This document shows positions 17,809 through 26,886 of a DNA stretch of 64,000 bases, in pieces; position 1 is the first letter of the stretch, and each line of letters begins with the position of its first letter. The notes under the pieces were generated by a model. It did not search any database, was not told where the DNA came from, and saw nothing but the letters and a program-made list of their open reading frames with translations. This DNA comes from Pseudomonadota bacterium (GTDB taxonomy: Bacteria; Pseudomonadota; Alphaproteobacteria; Geminicoccales; Geminicoccaceae), in NCBI GenBank assembly GCA_030549795.1, contig JAUQQO010000015.1, positions 1-64,000 of the forward strand, written 5' to 3'. The position numbers were made by a program, and so were the translations under genes.

Positions 17809-20109
17809 ATGCACGACGGCGGTTCCACCCCGGCCGAGCCCGAACTCGACCGTCGCCGTTTCTTGGAAGCCGCCGCTCTCGCGGCCGGCACCGCATCACT
17901 AGCCGCCGCTCCTGCGCAGGCAGCTGCACGCGCGAGTACCTGTCTCGAGCTGCCGCCCGCGGACGCGCAAGTCTACAACGCGACATGCCAGTACTGCATG
18001 GTCCAGTGCGGCTACAAAGTCTTCGTCTGGGAGCGGGGTAAGGGAAGGAAGCCCGCGGGCTCGTATACGGGCGCGCTCTCGGGCGAGTGGATTTCCCCCT
18101 CTTTCCTCAAAGCGGCCGAGAAGAACGGCAAGCCGGTCTGGATCGCGGTGGTGCCAGATAAGGACTGCGTGGTGAACCACGGCGACCATTCGATCCGCGG
18201 CGGCACCAGCGCCCAGACGCTCTTCGCCAAGAATAGCCCTTCGGCAGAACGCCGTTTGCTCTACCCGATGATCCGCAAGAACGGCAAAGGCTCCGCGCTC
18301 GAGCGGGTGAGCTGGGAGGAGGCAATCGCCTTCGTCGCCGACCGGCTTAGCAAGATTAGGGCCGAACACGGACCAGACGCACTTTCCCTCGTCTGGGGCG
18401 ACTGGCTCTACAACATCCACACCTACGCGATGCTCAAGTTTTGGTTCGAGGCACTCGGCTCCTCGACCCACACCGGCAACGGCTGGTTCTTCGACGAAGA
18501 AAGCGCCGGCATCTCGGCGGCGTTCGGCACCGGCACTCGCTCCTTCACCGAGGAGGATTTCGAGCTCACCAAGCTCCTTGTGACAATGGGTACCAACCTC
18601 GAGGCGAACGGTTCGGTCTGGTACCATCGTTTCTATAACAAGAACCTTTCCGCCGGGACCGCCAAGCACATCGACATCGACCCGCGTCGCACCTATCAAG
18701 CGCGACTGGCCGAACAGCACGGCGGGCTGCATCTGCAGGTCCGGCCGGGCACCGATGCGATCCTGATCGGCGCGATCATCCGCGAGATCATCGCGCGCGA
18801 CGCTTACGACAAAGAGTTCGTCGACCGTTGGGTCGTGGGTTTCGACGTCCTGCGGGAAACCGTACAGGCCGACAAGTTTGCGCTCGCCCATGCGGCGCGC
18901 ACGACTGCGGTGCCGGAGGACAAGATCCGCCGCGCGGTCGAACTCCTAATCGAGGCGCGCGGCCGAACGATGCTCTTGAACGAGAAGGGCATCATGCACC
19001 AGCTCGCGGCCTTCGAGGCACAGCACGCTCTCGCCGCGCTCGGCGCGATCCTCGGCAATGTGGGCAAGCCCGGGGCGTGCGCTTCCCGCGCCGGTGGTCA
19101 TCCCGGCGGAAGTTTGGTCTGGCCCGACGAGCCGCCGAGCCGGGAGCAGAACAAGAACATGTACAAGCGGCTCGATGCAGGAGGCGTCAAGGCGACCTGG
19201 GCGTTCGCTTGCAATATCGCCAAGCAACTGCCGTCACTCACCCACTATCTGCCGAAGATCGCAGAGACGTTCGTCATCGTCCAGGACCGCATCCACAGCG
19301 AGATGGACGCGTTCGCCGACGTGCTGTTGCCAGCTGCGACCTGGGGTGAGAACGACACTTTGCTCACGAGCGTGACCCGCAGGCTGCGCCTGACCCAGCA
19401 GTTTATGGACCCACCCGGTGAGGCCAAGCCCGATTGGTGGATTGTCGCCCAAGTTGCCAAAAAGATGGGCTACAAGGGCTTCGATTGGCGTACCCCGCGC
19501 GAGATCTGGGACGAGATGCGGGTCAAGAGCTCGGCCATCAAGGACATCACCTGGGACATGCTGGTCGAGGCCGGCACCAACGGCGTCCGCTTCCCCTACA
19601 TTGGTGGCAAGGCCCCGGAGCGGCTCTTCTCCGAGGAGTACGAGCAGCTCACCGGCAAACGTTTTCCGACCGAAGACGGCAAAGTTCACCTCGAAAAGGC
19701 GGCCGTGCTCGCGACATTCGATCCTCGAAAGTACGAGTGGGGCGAGGTCAGCCCCAAGTATCCGCTGATGGCGATCGACTTCCGCCTCAACGAGCTGTGG
19801 AACACAGGCTATACTTATTGGGAAAAGCCTACGGTCTGGACTCGCACCCCGGACGCCTTTCTCATGATTCATCCCGAGGACGCGCAGCCGCGCGGTATCC
19901 AGACGGGCGATTGGGTGGAGCTGCGCTCACCTTATGGCGCCTGCCAGGCAGTCGCCCGGGTTACTAGCGACATCCTGAAGGGCGTGGTCGGCATCCCTGC
20001 ACTCTTCCCCAAGAAGGGCCAGGAGTTCAACTACGCGACCCGGCCGGAGCCGAGCCCGGTCAACGGCGACTTCGTGACGATGGTAGCCTGCGAGATCGTC
20101 AAAGTCTGA
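17809..20109 (+). CDS. aioA: Molybdopterin oxidoreductase large subunit, arsenite oxidase (AioA) family
   Basis: This 766-residue molybdenum enzyme of the DMSO reductase superfamily probably oxidises arsenite in the periplasm. The cluster motif is C-X2-C-X3-C (Cys60, Cys63, Cys67) with Ser128 at the fourth position (CVVNHGDHSIRGG), the AioA pattern for a [3Fe-4S] cluster. Arg427 and His431 (SRAGGH) align with the arsenite-pocket residues of Alcaligenes AioA, and His221 with its His195. The Glu203 position has Asp229/Glu230 nearby. Unusually, the large subunit has its own Tat signal (DRRRFLEAAAL). It is also roughly 60-80 residues shorter than known AioA proteins. AGGGAGGA precedes the ATG. 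The substrate is inferred. Confidence 0.8.
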   Translation: MHDGGSTPAEPELDRRRFLEAAALAAGTASLAAAPAQAAARASTCLELPPADAQVYNATCQYCMVQCGYKVFVWERGKGRKPAGSYTGALSGEWISPSFLKAAEKNGKPVWIAVVPDKDCVVNHGDHSIRGGTSAQTLFAKNSPSAERRLLYPMIRKNGKGSALERVSWEEAIAFVADRLSKIRAEHGPDALSLVWGDWLYNIHTYAMLKFWFEALGSSTHTGNGWFFDEESAGISAAFGTGTRSFTEEDFELTKLLVTMGTNLEANGSVWYHRFYNKNLSAGTAKHIDIDPRRTYQARLAEQHGGLHLQVRPGTDAILIGAIIREIIARDAYDKEFVDRWVVGFDVLRETVQADKFALAHAARTTAVPEDKIRRAVELLIEARGRTMLLNEKGIMHQLAAFEAQHALAALGAILGNVGKPGACASRAGGHPGGSLVWPDEPPSREQNKNMYKRLDAGGVKATWAFACNIAKQLPSLTHYLPKIAETFVIVQDRIHSEMDAFADVLLPAATWGENDTLLTSVTRRLRLTQQFMDPPGEAKPDWWIVAQVAKKMGYKGFDWRTPREIWDEMRVKSSAIKDITWDMLVEAGTNGVRFPYIGGKAPERLFSEEYEQLTGKRFPTEDGKVHLEKAAVLATFDPRKYEWGEVSPKYPLMAIDFRLNELWNTGYTYWEKPTVWTRTPDAFLMIHPEDAQPRGIQTGDWVELRSPYGACQAVARVTSDILKGVVGIPALFPKKGQEFNYATRPEPSPVNGDFVTMVACEIVKV

Positions 20110-20124
20110 GGTCGATTCGGCGTC

Positions 20125-20149
20125 GGACGGCCGGAAGGTCCGGCCGTCC
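20125..20149. terminator. Hairpin between convergent aioA-like and FAH-family genes
   Basis: A perfect 10-base-pair stem (GGACGGCCGG / CCGGCCGTCC) with a five-base loop sits 15 bases after the aioA-like stop and 10 bases before the convergent hydrolase stop. A U-run is missing, so this is a probable but not certain transcription end for both genes. Confidence 0.55.
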
Positions 20150-20159
20150 CGACCCACTC

Positions 20160-20849
20160 TCACACGACCTCGACGCGCAGCCGCCCTACCCCTTCGATCG
20201 CCGCCTCCATGATCTGACCGCGCACGACCGGGCCGACACCAGAAGGCGTGCCGGTCAAGATCACGTCGCCGCCAGCGAGCGTCACATACCGCGAGAGCAC
20301 CGCGATGATCTCCGGCACCTTCCAGATCATCTGGGCGAGATCTCCGGACTGCTTGAGCATGCCGTCGACAGCGAGCGTGATCGCCCCCTTGCTCGGATGG
20401 CCGATACGCGAGGCGGGAACGATCGGTCCGATCGGAGCCGAGCGGGGGAAGGCCTTGGCGATCTCCCACGGTCGCCCGAGCCGCTTGGCCTCGTCTTGGA
20501 GATCGCGGCAGGTCATGTCGATCGCCACCGCATAGCCGAACACGCACGAAAGCGCCTGCTCGACCGGGATGTCGTTTCCTCCCCTGGCGAGCGCCACGGC
20601 GAGCTCGACCTCATGGTGCACGGTTTGGGCGTGCTTGGGATAGGGAAAAGAACCCGAGGGATCGAGATCGTCGGGGTTCTTCTGGAAGAAGAAGGGCGGC
20701 TCGCGGCTCGGATCACCGCCCATCTCGAGCGCGTGCGCCGCATAATTGCGTCCGATGCAATAGACGCGGCGCACGGGAAAGAGCCCGCCGCCTGCAACCG
20801 GCACCGCCACCACCGGCGGTGGCGCGATCACATAGCCCATCTCGCTCAT
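20160..20849 (-). CDS. Fumarylacetoacetate hydrolase (FAH) family protein
   Basis: This 229-residue cytoplasmic hydrolase has the FAH fold. The signature RVYCIGRNYAAHALEMG is followed by PPFFFQKNPDDL, the metal-binding VHHEVELAVAL region and IVPASRIGHP. Short FAH proteins act as acylpyruvate hydrolases or oxaloacetate decarboxylases, or in aromatic-acid catabolism. The C-terminal segment GDVILTGTPSGVG is conserved. The ATG at 20849 lies six bases after AAGGAG. The ATG at 20855 overlaps that site and was rejected. The neighbouring genes do not reveal its pathway. Confidence 0.88.
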   Translation of the reverse strand: MSEMGYVIAPPPVVAVPVAGGGLFPVRRVYCIGRNYAAHALEMGGDPSREPPFFFQKNPDDLDPSGSFPYPKHAQTVHHEVELAVALARGGNDIPVEQALSCVFGYAVAIDMTCRDLQDEAKRLGRPWEIAKAFPRSAPIGPIVPASRIGHPSKGAITLAVDGMLKQSGDLAQMIWKVPEIIAVLSRYVTLAGGDVILTGTPSGVGPVVRGQIMEAAIEGVGRLRVEVV

Positions 20850-20975
20850 GCGCATCTCCTTTTTCGTCTCCCTCTAGCGCCTCCTGTCCGCCACCGCGAG
20901 CGCTGTTGGAGCGGTTGACGATGCTTGGGCACGGGTGTTGGTGGATGCCGCGTGCGCGCTTTTTGGAGCGTTAGT

Positions 20976-21953
20976 GTGAGCGACGAGCCCGATTGGTCCA
21001 TCCCGCAGATCTTACGGCCGCGACCCGAGTGTTGCGACTTCGATCTCGAGCGCGCGCTCGAGGCGATCCTGTCCTTGCGCGCGGAGATCCCCGAGGATGC
21101 GTTTACCGCCCCCATTCTCGGCACCGAACGCGAGGGCAGCGCGGTGCTCCTTGAGGGCGGTCGGATCGCGATCACCATCGGCTATCTCATCGCCGAAGCC
21201 GAGCGGGTCTGGCTGGGCTCGAGCCGCGGTGGCGCCGTCGAGGCACATGTCTTGGGCTATGATTTCGCCACCGGCTTCGGTGTGCTCATGCTGCTCGGCC
21301 GGCTTCCCGTGGGCGGGCTCGCCTTGGGCAGCGGAACGAGGCTCGCGCTCGGCGACCCCGTCATCCTCGCCGCCGCCGGCGGTCTGGCTGCTGCGGTGCA
21401 GGCGCGTCTTGTCGCCCGCCACGAGTTCGCGGGTTATTGGGAATATCTTCTAGAGGAAGCCTATTTCACCGCCCCCGCGCATCCCCATTGGGGAGGCGCC
21501 GGCCTCATCGGCCCCGATGGCCATCTCCTCGGTATCGGTTCGCTTTTGATCGAAGCAGCGGCCGGGCCCGGCCGGCCGGGGGCGGCGAACATGGTGGTCC
21601 CGACCGACATTTTGGTCCCCGTGCTCGACCAGCTCGTCCGCAAGGGGCGGGTCGACCGCCCGCCGCGGCCGTGGCTCGGCCTCTATGTGGTCGAAGCCGG
21701 CGATCGGCTCGTGGTGAGCGGTGTCGCCCCCGGCGGTCCGGCGCACAAGGCGGGCATCGAGCGCGGCGATCTCGTGGTTGCCGTAGCTGGTCACGCGGTC
21801 CTCGATCTCGCCGACCTCTGGCGCAAGGTGTGGGCCTTGGGCGAGGCGGGCGTGGAGGTCCCGCTTCTGCTCGTGCGCAATGGTCGCCGCCTGGACCGCG
21901 TGCTCCGCTCGATCGACCGCGAGCAGATGCTGCGCCGCCCGCGGCTGCACTGA
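20976..21953 (+). CDS. HtrA/DegP-like pseudoprotease with C-terminal PDZ domain
   Basis: The 325-residue protein has the layout of a trypsin-like S1C protease domain (about residues 45-225) followed by a PDZ domain (about 235-310, with PWLGLYV and GVAPGGPAHKAGIERGDLVV). All three catalytic positions appear replaced. The LTNNHV-equivalent reads AITIGYLI, so the His is Tyr70. The Asp loop reads GYDFATGFGVLML. The GNSGG loop reads HWGGAG, with no serine. There is no signal peptide, so it should be cytoplasmic. A GGAG site precedes the GTG at 20976. I infer a non-proteolytic binding or chaperone role. Confidence 0.72.
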   Translation: MSDEPDWSIPQILRPRPECCDFDLERALEAILSLRAEIPEDAFTAPILGTEREGSAVLLEGGRIAITIGYLIAEAERVWLGSSRGGAVEAHVLGYDFATGFGVLMLLGRLPVGGLALGSGTRLALGDPVILAAAGGLAAAVQARLVARHEFAGYWEYLLEEAYFTAPAHPHWGGAGLIGPDGHLLGIGSLLIEAAAGPGRPGAANMVVPTDILVPVLDQLVRKGRVDRPPRPWLGLYVVEAGDRLVVSGVAPGGPAHKAGIERGDLVVAVAGHAVLDLADLWRKVWALGEAGVEVPLLLVRNGRRLDRVLRSIDREQMLRRPRLH

Positions 21954-21967
21954 AGCCGATCGCTCCT

Positions 21968-23266
21968 TCAGCGGGCCAAACGGTCGCGCAGGCCGGCAAA
22001 GGCCACCGCGAGGCTCACGAGGGGACGGTGGAGCGCATAGAAGGGTACGGGGCGCAGGCGCTTGCGCAGCGGAAAGTCGAGCTCGGCTTCGGGCACTCCC
22101 GAGACCTTGTCGGCGAGCACCTTGCCCATCGCGGTCGCCATGGCGACACCGCGGCCGTTGTAGCCGCCAGCGAGCACGAGGCCCGGCTCCGGCTCGACGA
22201 GGAACGGCAGCTGGTCCTCGGTTACGGCGACGAAGCCGCCCCAGGCGAAAGGAAAGGGCAGATCGCCGGGCAGTTGCGGGAACAGCCTTGTCGCGAGTCG
22301 CCGCAACCGTGCCTGAGCCGCCCGGATTCCGGGTTCGCGATAGGCCCCGCGGCCGCCGATCACGAGCCGCCCGTCGCGATCGAGGCGGAAGTAGACGAGC
22401 AACCGCTGGGTATCGGAGGCGGCACGGCCGCCGGGAAGGATCGAGGCGCGCACGTTGTCGGAGAGCGGTGCGCTCGCCACCTGTATCGAGACCACGGGTA
22501 CAAGCGCGCGCGCCATCGCCGGGTACAGGGCATCGGTGTAGGCGTTGGTGCACAGGAGTACAAAGCGTGCCCGCACCGTCCCGCGGCGCGTGCGCACCCG
22601 CCAGCACGCGCCCAGCTGTTCAAGGGCGATCACCCGCGAGCGGACGTAGAGCTTGGCGCCGCGTGCCAGGGCAGCGCGGGCGAGCCCGCGCGCGTAGGCG
22701 AGCGGGTCGAGGGTCCCGCCCCGGTGATCGAGGAGTGCCCCGACATAGCGATCGGTTCCGAGCGCCTGCGCGGTTGTACTGCGGTCGAGCCATTCCACCG
22801 GCGCGCCGCGCTTTTGCCATTGCGCGAGCCGAGCCTGATGTAGCCGCACCGAGGCGAGATCCGGCACCGGCTGGATCCATCCGGCGCGCACGGCATCACA
22901 GGCGATGCCGTAGCGATCGATGATGGCGAAGACGATCTCTGGAGCCCGGGCAGAGAGCGCGACCGCGCGCTTGCCGGCGGACGGACCCAAGATCCGCTCG
23001 ACTTCGTCCGGATCCTGCTTGAGCCCGGCGATCACCTGCCCGCCGTTGCGCCCCGAAGCACCCCAGCCGATGTCTTGGGCTTCGAGGAGGACGCAGGCGA
23101 TGCCGCGCTCGGCGAGGTGCAGGGCCGCGGAGAAGCCGGTGTAGCCGCCGCCCACGATGGCGACCTCGGTCTCCTCCTCGCCGTCGAGGGAAGGACAATC
23201 CGGCCCCGGCGGGGCGGTTGCCGCCCACAGACTGAGCGCAAGGGGTTCGCTCTCGTTCGCCATCAT
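21968..23266 (-). CDS. FAD-dependent amine/amino-acid oxidoreductase (DAO family)
   Basis: The 432-residue flavoprotein has the N-terminal FAD motif EVAIVGGGYTGFSAALHLAERG and the segment GWGASGRNGGQVIAGL. The latter is typical of gamma-glutamylputrescine oxidase (PuuB)-like members of the DAO family. The C-terminal motif GLVLAGGYNGRGVAMATAMG closes the FAD site. It probably oxidises an amine or N-substituted amino acid with release of hydrogen peroxide or transfer to another acceptor. It is convergent with the pseudoprotease gene, and no polyamine pathway genes adjoin it. A second ATG one codon later is equally possible as start. Confidence 0.85.
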   Translation of the reverse strand: MMANESEPLALSLWAATAPPGPDCPSLDGEEETEVAIVGGGYTGFSAALHLAERGIACVLLEAQDIGWGASGRNGGQVIAGLKQDPDEVERILGPSAGKRAVALSARAPEIVFAIIDRYGIACDAVRAGWIQPVPDLASVRLHQARLAQWQKRGAPVEWLDRSTTAQALGTDRYVGALLDHRGGTLDPLAYARGLARAALARGAKLYVRSRVIALEQLGACWRVRTRRGTVRARFVLLCTNAYTDALYPAMARALVPVVSIQVASAPLSDNVRASILPGGRAASDTQRLLVYFRLDRDGRLVIGGRGAYREPGIRAAQARLRRLATRLFPQLPGDLPFPFAWGGFVAVTEDQLPFLVEPEPGLVLAGGYNGRGVAMATAMGKVLADKVSGVPEAELDFPLRKRLRPVPFYALHRPLVSLAVAFAGLRDRLAR

Positions 23267-23986
23267 GGGCTCTTTGGGATCGGTGCTTGTCGATGCCTCA
23301 GCTGCAGCCTATCGGTGCGGGGCCTGAGCAACAAGCGCGGGCGGGGATGATCCGCGGCGAGCCGAATGGCGTTACCCCTTGTGCTCGCGATTATCGTTGC
23401 TGGCTTTGTGTAACCGGCCTCGGCTTGCCCGTTCCTGGGTGATCACGAGGTCACCCTCACACCCTGCGCGTCGCCGCGCCTTCGGGTTCGTGTCCTTAAG
23501 CTCTGCCGTTTCGCCATTTCCGAAGTGGGCGAAAAGGGGGCCGATCCTCGCCCATGCACGGACGCCCACGGGCGAAGATCGCTCGGCGGCGCGAAGGGGC
23601 GCTTTCGCATGTGAACCTCGAGAGACCCAATGGCCACATGTCCGATCGACCTTTGGGCGAAGAGAAAACAGCCAAGCGCCGGCGCACGGCGGCATGGCGC
23701 GTCGCTGCCGGTTACTTCGCTGCCCGGTGGAACTGTGCGCGAGCTCGGCGCGGTGTTGGTCATGTGCGGCACATCCTTGATCGTCGCCCGACGAGCCACG
23801 CTGCAGAACCTCAGGAAAATTTCCTTTGGTAGCATAGCGGCTACGCCCCGGGGTATGCAAGGATGCGGCCGTAGCCGCAGCGCACTTGTTTCCTAGCGAA
23901 ATGCAAAGGATACTCGCCGTGGTTCCACAGTACCGGCGCCTGCGCGGCCGGCATCGCGCGGCCGCACGTGCTTTAAGGGAAACGCG
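23267..23986. other. 720-base gene-poor region upstream of polysaccharide operon
   Basis: I see no convincing gene here. The open frames lack ribosome-binding sites and have arginine-rich compositions typical of GC-rich noise. The stretch contains the divergent starts' promoters. Near its right end are the near-palindrome AGGAAAATTTCCT (about 23813-23825) and a nine-base-pair stem (GCGGCTACG at 23837-23845 with CGTAGCCGC at 23870-23878). No tRNA or riboswitch was recognised. Confidence 0.5.
23837..23878. repeat. Nine-base-pair inverted repeat upstream of the polysaccharide operon
   Basis: GCGGCTACG and its exact inverted copy CGTAGCCGC flank a 24-base loop that itself contains CCCCGGGG. The element ends about 109 bases before the GTG of the deacetylase-like gene, so it may be a leader structure or a binding site for a regulator. 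No U-run follows. Confidence 0.45.
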
Positions 23987-25648
23987 GTGACATCGGCTTC
24001 GCTCGCACCCTCGCGCCTCGACGGGCGCCGCGTCGACTTCAGCTCGCTTTTGCGCGAGGACGGTGCGGTGGTGCTCGAGGCCGAGCCCGAACTCGCCCTC
24101 CACGCCTTCACCCTCGCCGCAGCGGTCGACGACATTCTCGGATGGGGGGTTCGCTGGGCCGACCAGCCGGGGCCGGTCCCCGTCTTGCGGTTACGGGTGG
24201 CGCACAGCGCTCCGGCAGGCGTGGACGGGCCGACGCTGTGGTGGCGGCCGGGCACGCGCGGGTGCGACACCGCCCTGTGTTTTCCGGACGAGCCGTACGC
24301 ATCCCTCGACCCCATCCTCATGCCGGCCTTGGGCCGCGCCGATCCCGCCCGAGAGAGCGAACTCTCGGGCCCGGTGCGGCGTCTTCTGGCCGATGAGCAC
24401 GGGGCCATCGCCCTGCGCGCCGATGCCCTTATCGCGCTCTTCGCCGACCTGCCGCTTCGTCGTGCCGATCAGATCCTGGCACATGCGCACGCCGCGAGCG
24501 ACGTGCGCGCGATCCTCGGCGCCGATCTCACCCTGCGCTGGCTCTTGCGGCAGCTCCTGCCGGACGGCGGTGAGGACGTGCCGGCGTTCTCGCTGCTTAC
24601 CGTCGATGCCGAAGACCAACAGCGCTACTTCATGAACCGTGCCGGCCATTGTTCGACAGTGATCGGCACACCCGACGATGATCTCCTCTTCTCGAAGAGC
24701 TGCCGCACGATCATGGATCGCTGCGAAGCCGAAGGCCTCAAGGCGGTGTTCATGGTCACGGGCGACGAGCTCGACCCCTCCTTCGTCGACGCCTTCGGCG
24801 ATCCGCTCGTGGGCCTCGCCGATAACCGCCGCGTGCTGGATGAGTTCACCGCCCGTGGGCACGGCCTCGGCTTTCACGGCTTCGATCACGAATGGTGGCT
24901 GAGCAAGGGTTTTTCCGCCAACCCGCCGCTCGGCACGCTCGCCAAGCTCCGTTACTTCCTGGAAACGAGTGGCGACCCGCGCATCCTTTTGGGTACTTTT
25001 AAGTTCCTCTGGCGGCACCGGCGCGACCTGCTCAAAGCCCGCGCGCACAAACGCGCGCGCGAGCGCAGTCGCGGCGAGCCCTTCACGCTCGCGGAGATGT
25101 GCTCCGACATCGAGCGTTGGTGTGCGCTCGTCGACTGGAAAAGCGATCAGATCTTCGTGCGTTACCCCGGCTTCGTTCGCTCGCCCGCCACGATCGAGGC
25201 GTTCGATCGCTGCTTTACCTCCGTTGTCGATTCCTCGGATCTGTTCGAGCCCGACCCGCCCCTTCCTGTCTATCCCTACCGCCTGCTCGCCGAGCGCGAT
25301 GGTGTGCTGCGGCGGACCCGCATCTGGGAAATCCCCTGTCTTTTCGTCGACAAGATCCTGCGCACCCGCGATCAGCGCCGCGTGGCCGCTTATCTTGACC
25401 GCCTCGAGACGATGACACGCTTTCCGGGCAGCTATCTGTGCCTGATCACACACACGAAGGTGCTCGGAACCAGTTGGGGCCACTGCCACCTCTACCTGCA
25501 CGATCCCTTGCGCGGCATGGCGCTGCCGACGGTGCGCGCGAGCTGGGAAGCGCTCGCGCGGCTGTTGCGCGCGCGCACGCGCAGCCTAAGCCAGCCCACG
25601 ATCGCGGCCTCAGCTGAGGGAGCCTCGGCGTGTCGCATCGCCGCGTGA
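23987..25648 (+). CDS. Polysaccharide deacetylase-like protein with a large unknown N-terminus
   Basis: In this 553-residue protein the region from about residue 200 resembles the NodB/polysaccharide deacetylase fold. It has a metal-site-like LLTVDAEDQ motif, then CEAEGLKAVFMVTGDEL, then GFHGFDHEWW, which fits the H-x3-H zinc motif. The first 190 residues match nothing I recognise. No signal peptide or membrane helix is seen. The GTG start follows AAGGGA. Its last 19 bases overlap the next glycosyltransferase gene, so the products probably work in one polysaccharide pathway. Catalytic activity is plausible but unproven, because the first motif deviates from TFDD. Confidence 0.65.
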   Translation: MTSASLAPSRLDGRRVDFSSLLREDGAVVLEAEPELALHAFTLAAAVDDILGWGVRWADQPGPVPVLRLRVAHSAPAGVDGPTLWWRPGTRGCDTALCFPDEPYASLDPILMPALGRADPARESELSGPVRRLLADEHGAIALRADALIALFADLPLRRADQILAHAHAASDVRAILGADLTLRWLLRQLLPDGGEDVPAFSLLTVDAEDQQRYFMNRAGHCSTVIGTPDDDLLFSKSCRTIMDRCEAEGLKAVFMVTGDELDPSFVDAFGDPLVGLADNRRVLDEFTARGHGLGFHGFDHEWWLSKGFSANPPLGTLAKLRYFLETSGDPRILLGTFKFLWRHRRDLLKARAHKRARERSRGEPFTLAEMCSDIERWCALVDWKSDQIFVRYPGFVRSPATIEAFDRCFTSVVDSSDLFEPDPPLPVYPYRLLAERDGVLRRTRIWEIPCLFVDKILRTRDQRRVAAYLDRLETMTRFPGSYLCLITHTKVLGTSWGHCHLYLHDPLRGMALPTVRASWEALARLLRARTRSLSQPTIAASAEGASACRIAA

Positions 25649-26886
25649 CGGTGGGCATGGTGGCAGCCATGCCTTGGCCGGCGGCCAAGGCTTCCTCGAT
25701 CCGCGTGTCCAATCTCGTGCGCGCGCTCCTCGACCACGATCCCGAACTCGTGATCGAACTCTTCGCTTACGAAGGAGGGCCGTTCGAAGCGCATCCGCGT
25801 CTTGTGGTCCATCGTGTCGGCGGCTTCGATCCCGACAAGCGCAACTATTACCGCTGGCGCAACAAGCTTTCCGCAGACGTTCGGCTGTTGCGCGCCTTGC
25901 TTTCCGCTCGACGAAGGATCGCGGTCTTTTACGCCCACACCTTCGAGGGACTCGCCCTTGCGCTTACCTGCCGCGCGCTTGCGCGCGCGCGCATTCCGGT
26001 GGTGGCGGATCTGCACGGTCCCTTCGTGCCCGAACTCGTGCACTATCGGATGATCCCGGACAGGCCGTGGGCACGCGCTCCCTTCGAGCTCCTCGAATCG
26101 CGTCTCTTGCGCGGCTGCGCGCACGTCTTTGCCTCCAATCAAGGGCTCGCGGAGGCGATCGGGGCCCGCATCGGCGAGACCCGCGCAAGCGTGCTCTATG
26201 ATTTTGTCGATCTTTCCCTCTTCGATCCCGCCCGCATCGACCCGGCGCGGCTGGCTGCGCTCGAAGCCCGCTATAAACCGGCCGGCACGCGCCTTATCGC
26301 CTATGTCGGCATGTTCAAGGACTATCAGGGCGTGGATCGGCTCGTGCGCGCCTTCGCCCAGATCGCCCCGCGCTATCCCGAGCTGCGCCTGTTGCTCGTG
26401 GGCGATGGGCCCTGTCGGGCCGACTATGAGCGCATCGCCCAAGAAAGCGGTGTGCGCGAGCGGGTCCTCATGCCCGGCCTGGTTCCGCACGCCGACGTCG
26501 TGCATTGGCTGCGGCTTGCCGACGTCCTGGTCTCACCGCGCATCGACAATGCCATCACCCGCGGCGGCTTCGTCTCGCAAATGCCCGAGTACATGGCGGC
26601 GGGCAGACCGATCGTGTCCACCCCGGTAAGCGGCTGCGCCTTTTTGCTGCGCGACGGCGCCGGTATTCTGGTCGCACCGAACGACGATGCCGCACTCGCA
26701 GCGGGGCTCGAGCGCGCCCTTACACTCGGCGAGGCGGAGCGTGCGGCCATGGTCGCGCGCGCCCGCGCCAACGTCGAACGGTTCACCTGGCGCGAGAACA
26801 TCGCGCCGGTGGCGGCGAAGCTGCGCGCGCTCGCCCAAGACACCGCGGCCGCGCCGACGCTCGTGCGGCCCCGCGAGGCGTCGTGA
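25630..26886 (+). CDS. Family 4 (GT-B) glycosyltransferase
   Basis: The 418-residue protein is a GT-B type glycosyltransferase. The C-terminal Rossmann half contains [35 protein letters not shown] and the donor-site region [19 protein letters not shown], where Glu sits in the usual E-x7-E neighbourhood. It probably adds a nucleotide-activated sugar to a growing surface polysaccharide. The GTG start lies within the end of the upstream deacetylase-like gene. The wecB-type gene overlaps its end by four bases, so it is part of a tight three-gene operon. Confidence 0.88.
   Translation: MSHRRVTVGMVAAMPWPAAKASSIRVSNLVRALLDHDPELVIELFAYEGGPFEAHPRLVVHRVGGFDPDKRNYYRWRNKLSADVRLLRALLSARRRIAVFYAHTFEGLALALTCRALARARIPVVADLHGPFVPELVHYRMIPDRPWARAPFELLESRLLRGCAHVFASNQGLAEAIGARIGETRASVLYDFVDLSLFDPARIDPARLAALEARYKPAGTRLIAYVGMFKDYQGVDRLVRAFAQIAPRYPELRLLLVGDGPCRADYERIAQESGVRERVLMPGLVPHADVVHWLRLADVLVSPRIDNAITRGGFVSQMPEYMAAGRPIVSTPVSGCAFLLRDGAGILVAPNDDAALAAGLERALTLGEAERAAMVARARANVERFTWRENIAPVAAKLRALAQDTAAAPTLVRPREAS

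Noticed and set aside
23372-24103. 243-codon minus-strand frame in the gene-poor tract
   Set aside because: It runs through the start of the deacetylase-like gene, lacks a ribosome-binding site and shows no conserved pattern apart from a short C-terminal stretch I could not assign.
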